A DNA stretch of 64,000 bases from contig JAWLAG010000001.1 of assembly GCA_041395505.1 (NCBI GenBank), positions 2,542,001-2,606,000 on the forward strand, in the 5' to 3' direction. A program made the position numbers and the translations under genes. Within the stretch, counting starts at the first letter, position 1, and the number at the start of each line of letters is the position of its first letter. The stretch is from Steroidobacteraceae bacterium (GTDB lineage: Bacteria; Pseudomonadota; Gammaproteobacteria; Steroidobacterales; Steroidobacteraceae). The notes under the pieces are model-generated. The model was not told where the DNA came from, did not search any database, and was given only the letters and a program-made list of their open reading frames with translations. Positions 1 to 9,260 of the stretch are shown here, piece after piece.

Positions 1-2402
1 TGCACGCCATTGAGATCGGCCTCGAGCGCGAGGCGGCGACTCTGGTTGTAGCGTCGCACTGTCGTCGGCCCAAGTCCGAAACTGAGGTCGGCGACTGCTT
101 TCAATGGTACTGTCGTACCCGAACTGGTTGGAACGGGAAGGTTCTCCAGTGTCGACAGGTCCTGCCGAGAGCTCTCCTGGAGGGTTACCCGGATTGGAAT
201 CTGGCGGTCCGAGAGCGAGAACTTGGCAGCGTTCTGCGGCAGCTCACCGATGGTCGCGATTCGAATGGTCTGGGATATTGCTGCAGCCGAAACGCCAAGC
301 TCGGCGGCAATCTCCTGCCGTGGCCGCACCAGGATTTCCGGTCGTTTGTAATCGCCATTGATGCGCGGGTCGCGGACTTGCGGCAGCTCGCGCATCTCGC
401 GAATGACCTGGTGCGCCGTGTCCTCGAGGAGTTTCGGATCGTCGCCGGTGAGGTAGATCGAAATATCGCGCCCGAGTCCCATTGACTGGCTATTGAAGCT
501 GACTCGCACGTCGGGAATCGTCTTGAGTTCATCGATGACCCGACGCTCGAACTGCAGCTGGCTGGCTTCGCGCTCGTGTCGCGGGAGCAGGGTTATGTAC
601 TGCGTCGCGCGCCTCACTTCGTCGTTGTCACCGATCGACTCGATGACATCGGTGACTTCGGGCTGCTTGCGGATGATTTTGGCGAGTTGATCGGACACGC
701 GCGCCGTGTCATCGAGCAAGACCCCGGGCGGCAACTCGATGTTCAACTGCGAAGTCCCAAAATCGCCCGGCGGTATGAAGGTCTGGGGCAACATCGCGAG
801 CGCCACGATGGAGACTGCGAAGAAACCGGTACCGGCCGCGACTGTGCGCCAGCGATGCAGGGCGCACCATTTGAGCAGCTGCAAATAGCGCTCCATGATC
901 GGTCCATCGGCCGAACGGAGATTCTCGTGTGGCTTCAGGAAATATGCCGCGAGCAGCGGTGTAATGAGGCGCGCTACCAGCAACGAGAAAAACACTGCCG
1001 CAGCAACCGTCAATCCGAATTGCTTGAAATATTGCCCGACGATGCCGCTCATGAAACTGACCGGAAGGAATACCGCAATGATGGTCGATGAGGTTGCCAC
1101 CACCGCAAGGCCGATTTCGTCCGCAGCTTCGAGCGCCGCGCGATAGCCGTCCTTACCCATGCGCATGTGGCGTACGATGTTCTCGATCTCGACAATGGCA
1201 TCGTCGACCAGCACGCCCGCGACCAGCGAGAGTGCGAGCAGCGTCACGCCATTCAACGTAAAGCCCATCCACTGCATGAAGGCGAAAGTCGGGATCGCCG
1301 ACAAAGGTATGGCCAGGGCCGACAGGGCCGTGGACCGCCAGTCGCGCAGGAACAGGAACACCACCACGACCGCAAGCAGCGCACCTTCGAACAGCGTCCA
1401 GAGCGCCGAGTGGTAGCTTGCCATCGTATGATCGACGGTCGTGAAAACACGCGTGATGCGTACGTCAGGGAATTGCGTGCGAATCTTGGCAAGCTCAGCT
1501 TCGACGCGCCCGAGGGTGGCGACATCCGAGGACCCACGTGCCTTGAATACACCGAAGTTGGTCGCCTCGCGGCCATTCCAGCGCGAAATCGTGCGCCGCT
1601 CGGCGACGCTGTCGCGAACATCCGCGATGTCGCCCAGGCGCACATTGCGCCCGCCGGCAACGGCGATCTGCACTTCCGAAAGCTGCTCCGCCGAGCCCGC
1701 GCCGCCGAGTACGCGAATCGCCTGTTCGCCGCCACCGACCTGCACGCGTCCGCCGGCCGCATCGACATTGCGTTGCCGTAACTGGTTGTTGACCTCGACC
1801 GCGGTTATGCCAAGGGCCTGCATTCGCGACGGGTCGAGAAGGACGCGCATCTCGCGATCGACACCGCCGCCGCGCGAGGCCTGGGCGACACCGTCGATCG
1901 ATAACAAGCGCTTGCTGATGGTGTTGTCGACGAACCAGCTGAGGTCCTGCTGGCTCATGGCCGTACTGCCTACGGCATAATAAGCGATGGCGCCGCCGTC
2001 CATGTCCATTCGCTGGACGACCGGTTCATTGATGCCTTCAGGAAGATCGGCGCGTATCTTCGCTACCGCATCACGCACGTCATTGACGGCGCGGTCGAGC
2101 GGCGTACCGAGCTCGAATTCGATGTTCATCCAGGTGTTGCCTTCGCGCGCGATGGATACGATGTTGCGCACGCCCATCACGCTGGCGACCGAACCTTCGA
2201 TTTTCTGGGTTACCTGTGCCTCGAGTTCCGCCGGCGCGGCACCCGGCTGGGTGACGCTGACCGTGACGAACGGAAAAGTCACGTCCGGATCCTGGTTGAT
2301 CGGCAATCGAATGAATGAAACGATTCCGACGAAAGTCAGGACGACGAACAACACGACCGGACTGACCGGATTGCGAATCGCCCAGGCCGAGATCTGCCTC
2401 AT
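1..2402 (-). CDS. RND efflux permease (HAE1/AcrB type), C-terminus cut by window edge
   Basis: Inner-membrane proton/drug antiporter subunit of a tripartite efflux pump; about 800 residues are present and the reading frame runs off base 1. The start ATG overlaps the stop of the adaptor gene (ATGA), so the two are translationally coupled. The N-terminus (MRQISAWAIRNPV, then a hydrophobic helix) is typical of RND permeases. LVDDAIVEIEN near residue 400 carries the paired Asp of the proton relay (Asp407/Asp408 in AcrB), followed by several predicted membrane helices at about 340-540. The porter-domain text around residues 40-330 (QPGAAPAELEAQVTQ, then PEGINEPVVQR) matches the HAE1 group. The substrate cannot be read from sequence. 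No outer-membrane channel gene is visible; it could lie beyond base 1. Confidence 0.95.
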   Translation of the reverse strand, partial: MRQISAWAIRNPVSPVVLFVVLTFVGIVSFIRLPINQDPDVTFPFVTVSVTQPGAAPAELEAQVTQKIEGSVASVMGVRNIVSIAREGNTWMNIEFELGTPLDRAVNDVRDAVAKIRADLPEGINEPVVQRMDMDGGAIAYYAVGSTAMSQQDLSWFVDNTISKRLLSIDGVAQASRGGGVDREMRVLLDPSRMQALGITAVEVNNQLRQRNVDAAGGRVQVGGGEQAIRVLGGAGSAEQLSEVQIAVAGGRNVRLGDIADVRDSVAERRTISRWNGREATNFGVFKARGSSDVATLGRVEAELAKIRTQFPDVRITRVFTTVDHTMASYHSALWTLFEGALLAVVVVFLFLRDWRSTALSALAIPLSAIPTFAFMQWMGFTLNGVTLLALSLVAGVLVDDAIVEIENIVRHMRMGKDGYRAALEAADEIGLAVVATSSTIIAVFLPVSFMSGIVGQYFKQFGLTVAAAVFFSLLVARLITPLLAAYFLKPHENLRSADGPIMERYLQLLKWCALHRWRTVAAGTGFFAVSIVALAMLPQTFIPPGDFGTSQLNIELPPGVLLDDTARVSDQLAKIIRKQPEVTDVIESIGDNDEVRRATQYITLLPRHEREASQLQFERRVIDELKTIPDVRVSFNSQSMGLGRDISIYLTGDDPKLLEDTAHQVIREMRELPQVRDPRINGDYKRPEILVRPRQEIAAELGVSAAAISQTIRIATIGELPQNAAKFSLSDRQIPIRVTLQESSRQDLSTLENLPVPTSSGTTVPLKAVADLSFGLGPTTVRRYNQSRRLALEADLNGV

Positions 2403-3661
2403 GACTCACCTCCGCCCGGCTGTGCCGGTTCGTCGGCCTGTACCGGTTCGTCGGCGATACGCACTTCCTCGCCTTCGCGCAGGAAAGCAGCCGCCGTCGC
2501 GACGACGCGTTCGTCACCCTTCAGGCCAGTGTTGATCACGACGCCACCCGAACGCGTACCGCCTGTGCGCACCTGGCGCTTGGCAACCTTGTTTTGTGCA
2601 TCGACGATCATGACGTAGGTACCGTCCTCGTCGGCAAGTACGGCAGTCTGCGGCAGTACCGGTGTCGTCGACTGGTCCACCGTGATCTCGCCGCGGGCGA
2701 ATGCGCCCGGTCGAAGGTCGGCATGCGATGGCAAAGCAACACGCACCTCGCCGAGCCGGGTCGCAGGATCGATGACGGCACCAACCAGCCGCACCCGGCC
2801 ATCGAAAGGCTGGTCGACGCCGGTTATGAAGACCCGCACAGGCTGGTCGGGTCGCAACTGTGGCATGTCCTTCTCGGCAATCTGTCCGCGCAATTCGACT
2901 TCGCCGTCACGCGCGAGGCGAAACAGCGGCCCGCTGCCCGCCGATACCGTCTGGCCGATTTCCGCCGAGCGGGTAAGGACAATGCCATCGTCGGGGGCAC
3001 GGATTTCGGCTCGCCCCATGCGCGCTCGCGCCTCGGCGAGCTGTGCTTCGGCAACCTTGACCTTGGCGGCTGCCGCCAGAGCGCTGGAACGCCGCCGCTC
3101 GACTTCCTCGGCAGACAATGCGCCCGTACCCGCCACGGCCTGCGCGCGCTCATAATCTGCCGTTGCGAGCGATGAGGATGCGCGCGACTCCTCGAGTGCC
3201 GCGGCAAGACTTGCCACCTGCGGCCGCAACACGGACATGTCGAGGCGCGCCAGTACCTGGCCCTTGCGCACGCGATCTCCCGCCTCGACCAGGAGCGCAG
3301 CGACACGGCCACCCTCGCCTTCGGCACTGATCGGCATGTCGAACCGGGCGCTGATCGTGCCGGTCACGCTGACGGTCGCCGCAAAACTCTTCGGGCTGGC
3401 CGAAATGACGGTAATGAGCGGCCGATCATCTGTCGCAGCCATGCCCTTGCCCGCCGCACCCGCGCCACTGCGCATGACGGCCCAGGCGATGAGCACCAGC
3501 AACAAGGCAACCACGGCGGCGATGACGATGCGCCGCTGCGTCGTACTGAGTCCGGGCAGCCAGCCCCCGGACGGCCCCGCCACGGGGTTGTCCGGCAGAT
3601 AGCGTTTGAGTTCGGTCACGCGGTCGGCCGCATCCGAACGGTCTTCGAATTGAGTGTTCAC
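2399..3661 (-). CDS. RND efflux periplasmic adaptor (HlyD/MFP family)
   Basis: Periplasmic membrane-fusion protein linking the downstream permease to an outer-membrane channel. One membrane helix near residues 45-65 (RRIVIAAVVALLLVLIAWAV) anchors it. A biotinyl/lipoyl half-motif follows (EGEGGRVAALLVEAGDRVRKGQVLARLD), then an alanine-rich coiled-coil hairpin at about 150-210, a second lipoyl half (IRAPDDGIVLTRSAEIGQTV) and a beta-barrel domain. I place the start at the GTG at 3661 because GGAG sits 5 bases upstream; an in-frame TTG at 3664 is only 2 bases from that site. The gene overlaps the permease by 4 bases. A 17-bp palindrome about 60 bases upstream is a candidate operator. Confidence 0.93.
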   Translation of the reverse strand: MNTQFEDRSDAADRVTELKRYLPDNPVAGPSGGWLPGLSTTQRRIVIAAVVALLLVLIAWAVMRSGAGAAGKGMAATDDRPLITVISASPKSFAATVSVTGTISARFDMPISAEGEGGRVAALLVEAGDRVRKGQVLARLDMSVLRPQVASLAAALEESRASSSLATADYERAQAVAGTGALSAEEVERRRSSALAAAAKVKVAEAQLAEARARMGRAEIRAPDDGIVLTRSAEIGQTVSAGSGPLFRLARDGEVELRGQIAEKDMPQLRPDQPVRVFITGVDQPFDGRVRLVGAVIDPATRLGEVRVALPSHADLRPGAFARGEITVDQSTTPVLPQTAVLADEDGTYVMIVDAQNKVAKRQVRTGGTRSGGVVINTGLKGDERVVATAAAFLREGEEVRIADEPVQADEPAQPGGGES

Positions 3662-3718
3662 CAATGCTCCGCGGCTGTCGCCGGGCGGGTCGTAAGAATG
3701 GACATAATTCTACTCCCA

Positions 3719-3735
3719 ATGACGCGTCGCGTCAT
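3719..3735. promoter_or_regulatory. 17-bp palindrome upstream of the efflux operon (candidate operator)
   Basis: ATGACGCGTCGCGTCAT is a perfect inverted repeat (8-bp arms, one central base). An overlapping second inverted repeat, GCGTCGC/GCGACGC, covers 3724-3742. It lies about 60 bases upstream of the adaptor start, beside an AT-richer stretch that could hold the promoter (TAGAAT on the minus strand, about 3707-3712). Position and symmetry fit a TetR- or MarR-like operator for an efflux operon, but no regulator gene is adjacent in this window. Confidence 0.42.
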
Positions 3736-3888
3736 GCGACGCCACACGCCCGAATATGGTTAGACGCAGCGCGGGCGCCGTCGGTTTAAGTCACCTGGCA
3801 GAACGCTTATGTCGTCCTGACCGTGAAAATTCCGGGTTGTGTGGCGCAGGCCCTGGCGCCGATACCGCGCCCGGCGCACGATGCCCGC

Positions 3889-4257
3889 ATGCATGCCAAG
3901 TTGCACCGCTGCGCAATTATCCTGCTTGGTCTGGGGTGTGCGACCGCACAGGCCGAGGACCTCACCGAGACCTTGACGAGCGCGCAACTCGCCTCGCCCG
4001 CCGTTCATACGGACCGCACGATCGCGCAAATGTTCCACGAACCGGGGCCGCGTCTTGCCTCGGCGACCACCAGCGGGACGGACACGGGCAGGTCACTGCA
4101 CTTCGAGCGTGAGGCGCGCTGGCTGCGGCGCATCGAGGCGCTCGGCGATGATGGCATACCCATGTTTCGTTTCAGGGAAACGCTCAACATGAATCTGGCC
4201 TTCGGAATCAATCCCGACGGCTTCATCGGTATCTATACGGTCGGAAGCCGGCACTAG
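3889..4257 (+). CDS. Small exported protein of unknown function
   Basis: About 122 residues if translation starts at the ATG at 3889, which gives a clean signal peptide (MHAKLHRCAIILLGLGCATAQA, cleavage after AQA). An upstream in-frame GTG at 3823 would add 22 residues that do not look like a signal sequence. The mature part has no motif I recognise and ends in a short apolar segment (AFGINPDGFIGIYTV). No convincing ribosome-binding site precedes either start. It stands alone between the divergent efflux operon and the convergent hydroxylase gene, 11 bases from the latter's stop. Confidence 0.6.
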   Translation: MHAKLHRCAIILLGLGCATAQAEDLTETLTSAQLASPAVHTDRTIAQMFHEPGPRLASATTSGTDTGRSLHFEREARWLRRIEALGDDGIPMFRFRETLNMNLAFGINPDGFIGIYTVGSRH

Positions 4258-4268
4258 GCCGGCTGACC

Positions 4269-6437
4269 CTAGACGAATCGATAACCGGCGGATGCCACCG
4301 GCAGGCTGCGTGGCCGCTTGCCGCCAGCAGCGGCAATGGCATTGGCGAGCGCCGGAGCCACCGGCGGTACACCCGCTTCGCCGACACCGCCAGGTCCAGC
4401 CTCACCCGGAACGATGTGCACATTGATCGGTGGCAGCTGTGCCATGCGCATGATCGGCGCAAGATTGAAATTGCTCGCTCGGGAGCGCCCCTGCGAGAAG
4501 AGAATCTCGCCATCGATCGCCGCCGTGAGCCCAAACACCGCGCCGCCTTCGAGCTGTGCTTCGACCGTCCCTGGGTCGAGTGCAAGGCCGCAGTCAATCG
4601 CAAGATGCACTTCGGCGATCGAGAGCCGGTTGCCCGCGACTCCAACACGAATTGCGGCAGCGCAAAAGCTGCCGAAGCCTGGCGAGAATGCAATGCCCCG
4701 TCCCTGACCGGCGGGCAGTGTCTGCGACCAGCCGGCCCTGTCGGCCACCAGCTGAAGCACCCGCTGCGCGCGGGGCTGCTGCGCGAGCCAATCGAGTCGC
4801 AACTGCAGCGGATCCTTGCCGAGATCCAACGCCAGTTCATCGAGCGCGCTTTCGAAGAAAAAGCAATTCATCGAACTCGACACCGACCGCCAGGTACCGA
4901 CGGGCACCGGCCAGTCGACGGCGACGAAATCGCTGTAGCTGTCCGGGAGATCGTACATGTCATTGATCAGCAGGGTCACGGAGATCGGATCTGCCATGCC
5001 TTTGAATGGCGTACCGTAGATCGACTTCCACACGTCGATGCCTGCGCTGCGCGCGCGCAGACTGGTCACCTTGTTGCGCGAATCCAGAGCCACCTCGAAG
5101 CGCGCACCGTAGCCTGGTCGATAGCGGTCGTGCTGGAAATCCTGCTCGCGGGTCCAGGTCAGCTTGATGGGCGTGCCCGGTCGTGCCAGGGCAATCTCGA
5201 TCGCTTGACGCGTGAAGTCGAGGTCGTGCTTGCGGCCGAATCCTCCGCCCGCGAGCAACACGTTGACGCGCACATTGGCCACGTCGACATCGCACATCGT
5301 CGCGGCCAGATCGCGCAGCCGGTCGGGCTGCTGCGTCGGCGCCCAGATCTCCACCTTGCCATCGCCGACCAGGACGGTGGCGTTGAGTGGCTCCATCGCC
5401 GCATGCGCCAGGAACGGCACTGAATACTCATAGCTGAGGCGGCGCGATGCTTTGTCGAAAATCTGCCGCGTCCGTTCGACATCGTAGGCGCGCGGGCTGA
5501 AGATCTGCCTTCCGGGCCTGGCACGCGACTGATCGTCGAGCGCCCGGCGCACTTCGTCCGTCCAGGCGTCGCTGTCGACCATGGCACTCGCACTCTCGTC
5601 GAATTCGATCCGCAATGCTGCTGCAGCGCGCATCGCGCGGTAGGTCGAATCGGCTATGACTGCCACGCCCTCGCGAAGCGCAACCAGCGCTTCGACGCCT
5701 GGCAGCGCCAGGGCTGCCTCCTTGTCGTAATCCTTCACGGTGGCTGCCACCGCGGTCGAACGCCTGACCACCGCATAACGCAAGCCCGGCAGTTGCAGGT
5801 CGAGACCGAACTCGGCCGAACCGTCGCATTTGCCCGGCGTATCCTTGCGCGGCTGACGCGTTCCGAGCAGGCGATATTGCGACCTGTCTTTCAATACCGG
5901 CGTGCCTGCGCTACGCAGTGCGGCCGCCGTGCAAAGCTCGCCATAGCCGAACTTTCTCCCGGTCGCCTCATCGATGACCTGGGACGCTTCGGTCCGGCAG
6001 GCGTCAACCGTGATACCCCAACGCGCGGCAGCCTCACTGACGAGTTGCAGGCGCGCGGTGGCACCCATCTGGCGCATCACATCGAAGTAACTCTGCACCG
6101 ATTGACTCGCAGCCGTGCGCTGGCGTTTGGTTACGGGGCTGCGCAATGCATCGTCGGCCTGGGGCAGGTGGACATGCACGCTCGCCCAGTCGGCATCGAG
6201 CTCCTCGGCGACCAGCCGCGGCAGACCGTCGAGGACACCCTGACCGAGTTCGGACTGCGGACAGGTGATATGAACGGTACCATCGGTCTCGATCTGCAAG
6301 TAGGCGTTGAAGTCGATACGTTGTGGGGCAGCAACTTCCGGCGGCGTATCAGGTAGCCCGGGTAGCGGCAACGAACAACTGACCAGCATCCCGCCGCTCG
6401 CGCTGGCCGCCACCTTGATGAATTGCCGTCGCTGCAT
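4269..6437 (-). CDS. Xanthine dehydrogenase-family molybdopterin subunit (IorB-like), Tat-type leader
   Basis: 722-residue large subunit of a molybdenum hydroxylase of the isoquinoline 1-oxidoreductase beta / aldehyde dehydrogenase type, which hydroxylates N-heterocycles or oxidises aldehydes. The N-terminus has a twin-arginine leader (RRQFIK, then a hydrophobic stretch) ending in LVSC, which could act as a lipobox. Supporting motifs are ELGQGVLDGLPRLVAEELD, the glycine-rich AGGGFGRKHDLDF, and GGVGEAGVPPVAPALANAI, which holds the conserved catalytic Glu near the C-terminus. Length fits the family. Enzymes of this group normally pair with a small [2Fe-2S] subunit and often a cytochrome; neither is adjacent. 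The substrate is unknown. Confidence 0.9.
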   Translation of the reverse strand: MQRRQFIKVAASASGGMLVSCSLPLPGLPDTPPEVAAPQRIDFNAYLQIETDGTVHITCPQSELGQGVLDGLPRLVAEELDADWASVHVHLPQADDALRSPVTKRQRTAASQSVQSYFDVMRQMGATARLQLVSEAAARWGITVDACRTEASQVIDEATGRKFGYGELCTAAALRSAGTPVLKDRSQYRLLGTRQPRKDTPGKCDGSAEFGLDLQLPGLRYAVVRRSTAVAATVKDYDKEAALALPGVEALVALREGVAVIADSTYRAMRAAAALRIEFDESASAMVDSDAWTDEVRRALDDQSRARPGRQIFSPRAYDVERTRQIFDKASRRLSYEYSVPFLAHAAMEPLNATVLVGDGKVEIWAPTQQPDRLRDLAATMCDVDVANVRVNVLLAGGGFGRKHDLDFTRQAIEIALARPGTPIKLTWTREQDFQHDRYRPGYGARFEVALDSRNKVTSLRARSAGIDVWKSIYGTPFKGMADPISVTLLINDMYDLPDSYSDFVAVDWPVPVGTWRSVSSSMNCFFFESALDELALDLGKDPLQLRLDWLAQQPRAQRVLQLVADRAGWSQTLPAGQGRGIAFSPGFGSFCAAAIRVGVAGNRLSIAEVHLAIDCGLALDPGTVEAQLEGGAVFGLTAAIDGEILFSQGRSRASNFNLAPIMRMAQLPPINVHIVPGEAGPGGVGEAGVPPVAPALANAIAAAGGKRPRSLPVASAGYRFV

Positions 6438-6460
6438 GTGATCGCCTCGCCTGTCGTCTA

Positions 6461-9190
6461 TCAGCCAGTGGTTTGCAGGCCCTGCGCAATGCCGCTGATG
6501 CTCGCCAGCAAGGCCGCGAACAAATCGCGGTCCTGGCGATCACTTTCGCGCCACCGCTGCAACAGGTCAACCTGCATCAGATTCATCGGATCGACATAGG
6601 GATTGCGAAGTTGCACTGCACGCTGCTGGGTCTGGTCGGAATCGAGCAGCTCGGCACAATCCTTGATCTGCAAGATCATCAGTCGTGCGAGATCGAACTC
6701 ACGTTTGATGATCTCGTGCTGCGACCGCAGGGTCTTCGAAACCAGCGGCAGGTACTGCTCGGCAATGGCAAGATCCGCGCGCGCGAGCATGATTTCCACG
6801 TCGTCCACCATGTTGTGGAAGAAGGGCCAGGACGCGTACGTCTCGCGCAGTCGCTCGATGCCTGTCGCCTCGAGCAGGGCCTTGAGCCCAGTGCCGGCAG
6901 CGAACCATCCGGGCAACATGTAACGCGGCTGCGACCAGGCAAACACCCAGGGTACGGCACGCAGGCCCGCAAGGCCGGCCACCTGTTCCCGCCGGGCAAG
7001 TCGCGAGCCGATCTGCATGCGCTCGATGACATCGATAGGTGTCGCCTGTTCAAAGAACGCCTGGAAGTCCTTGTTGGCGTGGACTTGCCCGCGATAGAAA
7101 ACGGCCGAAGTGCGCGCGAGGTGCTGGGCCATTTCCTGCCGTTTGGCCTCGGCATTCGCAGCCGCGGCGGTTTCCCTGCCGGCGAGCGATTCGGCCAGCG
7201 AGTGAAACGCCCGCTCCATGGTGCGCAGCGCAATCGGCCGGAGGCCATAGTTCTGGTTGACGATTTCGCCCTGCTCGGTGAAACGCAGGACACCACCGAC
7301 CGCTTCGGTCGGCACGGACCGTACCAGCTCGTCGATGCGATCACCTCCCCGCGCTATGCTGCCGCCGCGCGCATGGAAGACCACGAGCTCGTCCTGCGCC
7401 ATGTGCAGCCGCGACGCGAGCGTCTGCTGTGCCCGAAGTACTGCGAAGCGCGACGCGCAGATGCCGGCTTCCTTATTGCTGTCCGAGTAACCGACCAGTG
7501 CACACTGCGTGCGATCGCGGGCAGCCAGGTGGGCGCGATAGACGCGATCGGCGAGCAGGATGCCGATCGTCTCGCCGCAGCCCTCGAGGCTGTCGATGGA
7601 CTCGAACAGCGGTGCGATGTCGATGGGCACCTGGCCGCTGCCGCGATCGTAGGCCTCCGCCCAGCGCGCCAACAGGAGCGGTGCCAGAACGTCGTCCGCA
7701 TGCCGCGCGCCACTCACAATGTAGTAGCCGACCGCAGCCTCGCCATATTGTTTGCGCGCCATCAACATGGCGTCGAACACAGCGAGCGTGCGCCGCCCGA
7801 GCGCCGAAAGTTCAACGCGCGGCCCGAGATCGCGTTCGATGGCATCCACCAGATAGTCGTGGCGCCTGGCTGTCGGCGAGGACTGCCAGTCGCTCAGGGC
7901 GAGGCCATTGGCCAGCACCGCGTGGTGCACGTCGCTGTGCTGGCGTACATCGAGCGTCGCCAGGTGAAACCCAAAAGTATCGATTCGGCGCAGCAACCGG
8001 CTCACCGCAAAATAGCCGGCATGGGTGCCGCGGTTGTCCTTGAGGCTCGCAGCAGCCAGGTTGATGTCGATCCTGAACTGATCGGCGCTTTCGTAGGCAT
8101 TGGATGCGCCGTCGTACGTGCGCCGCAGCCGCTCAGCGACCTGCAGGAACCACGCGCGATAGGGCATGCGGTCATGCCGCGCCGGCACCGCTGAACGCGC
8201 CGCCGGAAACAATCGCGAATACTCGTCGAGTCGCTGCGCAAGGTCGGCGGACACGCCGACGCGGCCTGCGCTCTGCGAGAGTTTTTCTGCCAGTGCCTGG
8301 CACTCACCGAAATAGGCGTTGATGACGACGCGCTTCTGGCGAGCCAGGGTTTCGCGTATCGTCTTGGCGTTGACGTCCGGATTGCCGTCCATGTCGCCGC
8401 CCACCCAGGTGCCGAAAGACAATATCGAGGGCAGATCAAGCGCGTCGACCTCGCGGGCAAAAGTGCGCTGCATCGCCGTCGCGATTTCTTCATAGAATCC
8501 CGGGACGATTCGGTAAAGCACCTCGACCAGGTAGAAGAGCACGTGCTCGCGCTCATCGGCGACCATGAGCCGCTCGCGTGGATACTCCTCGGTCTGCCAG
8601 GCCGTCGTGAGCTCACTGCGTATCTGTTCACACAGCGTGTGCTCCTCGGGCGGCGTGAGTGTCGGATCGATGCGATCGAACAACAGCTGCGCCACCCGCA
8701 ACTGGCGGCGCAGCACAGTACGTCGTGTGGATTCGGTAGGGTGCGCTGCAAACACGGGCTCGATGCGCAGCCGGCGCAGCAGCGCCAGCACCGCGTCGAA
8801 ATCGAGTCCTGCGCGCTTGAGCTTCTCGAACGCCGCCTGCACGCCACCGGGCTGGGGACGGGTGGTGTCGGCAAGAAAATACTCGCGGCGGCGGCGGATT
8901 CTATGAACCTTTTCCGCAAGGTTGACGGCCTGAAACCACAACGAAAACGCGCGCACGAGGTCGCGCGCCTCGGTAGGCGGCCGTGCTTTGACCCGAACGG
9001 CAAGGTCCACCGCCGCATTGGAATCACCGCCACGACGGCGAATGGCGGTGCGACGGTCGCCTTCGACCAGCGCGAAAAGCGCATCGCCACCCTGCTCGCG
9101 GACGATTTCGCCGACCATGCCGCCGAGCAGGTGCACATCGTCGCGCAAGGCCGCATGCTGGGGCGGGAACTGGATCTGCTCGCGGTTCAT
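6461..9190 (-). CDS. ppc: Phosphoenolpyruvate carboxylase
   Basis: Cytoplasmic anaplerotic enzyme making oxaloacetate from PEP and bicarbonate. 909 residues from the chosen ATG at 9190 (MNREQIQFPP); the open frame extends 45 codons further upstream, but that extension is arginine-rich, unlike the family and crosses the terminator of the preceding gene. Hallmarks: AAHPTEST with catalytic His near 150, GGDMDGNPDV, GYSDSNKEAG, the active-site loop FHARGGSIARGGD, AVPWVFAWSQPR, and a C-terminus ending in Gly (LQTTG) as in nearly all PEPCs. Length fits the bacterial enzyme. No clear Shine-Dalgarno is visible. It is monocistronic between a terminator and the hydroxylase gene. Confidence 0.97.
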   Translation of the reverse strand: MNREQIQFPPQHAALRDDVHLLGGMVGEIVREQGGDALFALVEGDRRTAIRRRGGDSNAAVDLAVRVKARPPTEARDLVRAFSLWFQAVNLAEKVHRIRRRREYFLADTTRPQPGGVQAAFEKLKRAGLDFDAVLALLRRLRIEPVFAAHPTESTRRTVLRRQLRVAQLLFDRIDPTLTPPEEHTLCEQIRSELTTAWQTEEYPRERLMVADEREHVLFYLVEVLYRIVPGFYEEIATAMQRTFAREVDALDLPSILSFGTWVGGDMDGNPDVNAKTIRETLARQKRVVINAYFGECQALAEKLSQSAGRVGVSADLAQRLDEYSRLFPAARSAVPARHDRMPYRAWFLQVAERLRRTYDGASNAYESADQFRIDINLAAASLKDNRGTHAGYFAVSRLLRRIDTFGFHLATLDVRQHSDVHHAVLANGLALSDWQSSPTARRHDYLVDAIERDLGPRVELSALGRRTLAVFDAMLMARKQYGEAAVGYYIVSGARHADDVLAPLLLARWAEAYDRGSGQVPIDIAPLFESIDSLEGCGETIGILLADRVYRAHLAARDRTQCALVGYSDSNKEAGICASRFAVLRAQQTLASRLHMAQDELVVFHARGGSIARGGDRIDELVRSVPTEAVGGVLRFTEQGEIVNQNYGLRPIALRTMERAFHSLAESLAGRETAAAANAEAKRQEMAQHLARTSAVFYRGQVHANKDFQAFFEQATPIDVIERMQIGSRLARREQVAGLAGLRAVPWVFAWSQPRYMLPGWFAAGTGLKALLEATGIERLRETYASWPFFHNMVDDVEIMLARADLAIAEQYLPLVSKTLRSQHEIIKREFDLARLMILQIKDCAELLDSDQTQQRAVQLRNPYVDPMNLMQVDLLQRWRESDRQDRDLFAALLASISGIAQGLQTTG

Positions 9191-9205
9191 CGCGATCGCG
9201 ATTCT

Positions 9206-9237
9206 ACAAAGAAAACGCCGGCGCGAGGCCGGCGTTT
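9206..9237 (-). terminator. Rho-independent terminator of the TonB-dependent receptor gene
   Basis: A perfect 10-bp stem (9213-9222 with 9228-9237; AAACGCCGGC against GCCGGCGTTT) with a 5-base loop. On the minus strand it is followed by a T-rich run (TTTTCTTTG). It lies 23 bases beyond the receptor stop codon and upstream of ppc. Confidence 0.8.
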
Positions 9238-9260
9238 CCTGACTCGGGGGTCGTTCGCGG

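Noticed and set aside
6473..8194. 573-codon plus-strand frame
   Set aside because: Antisense shadow of ppc, which has all PEPC motifs in the other frame.
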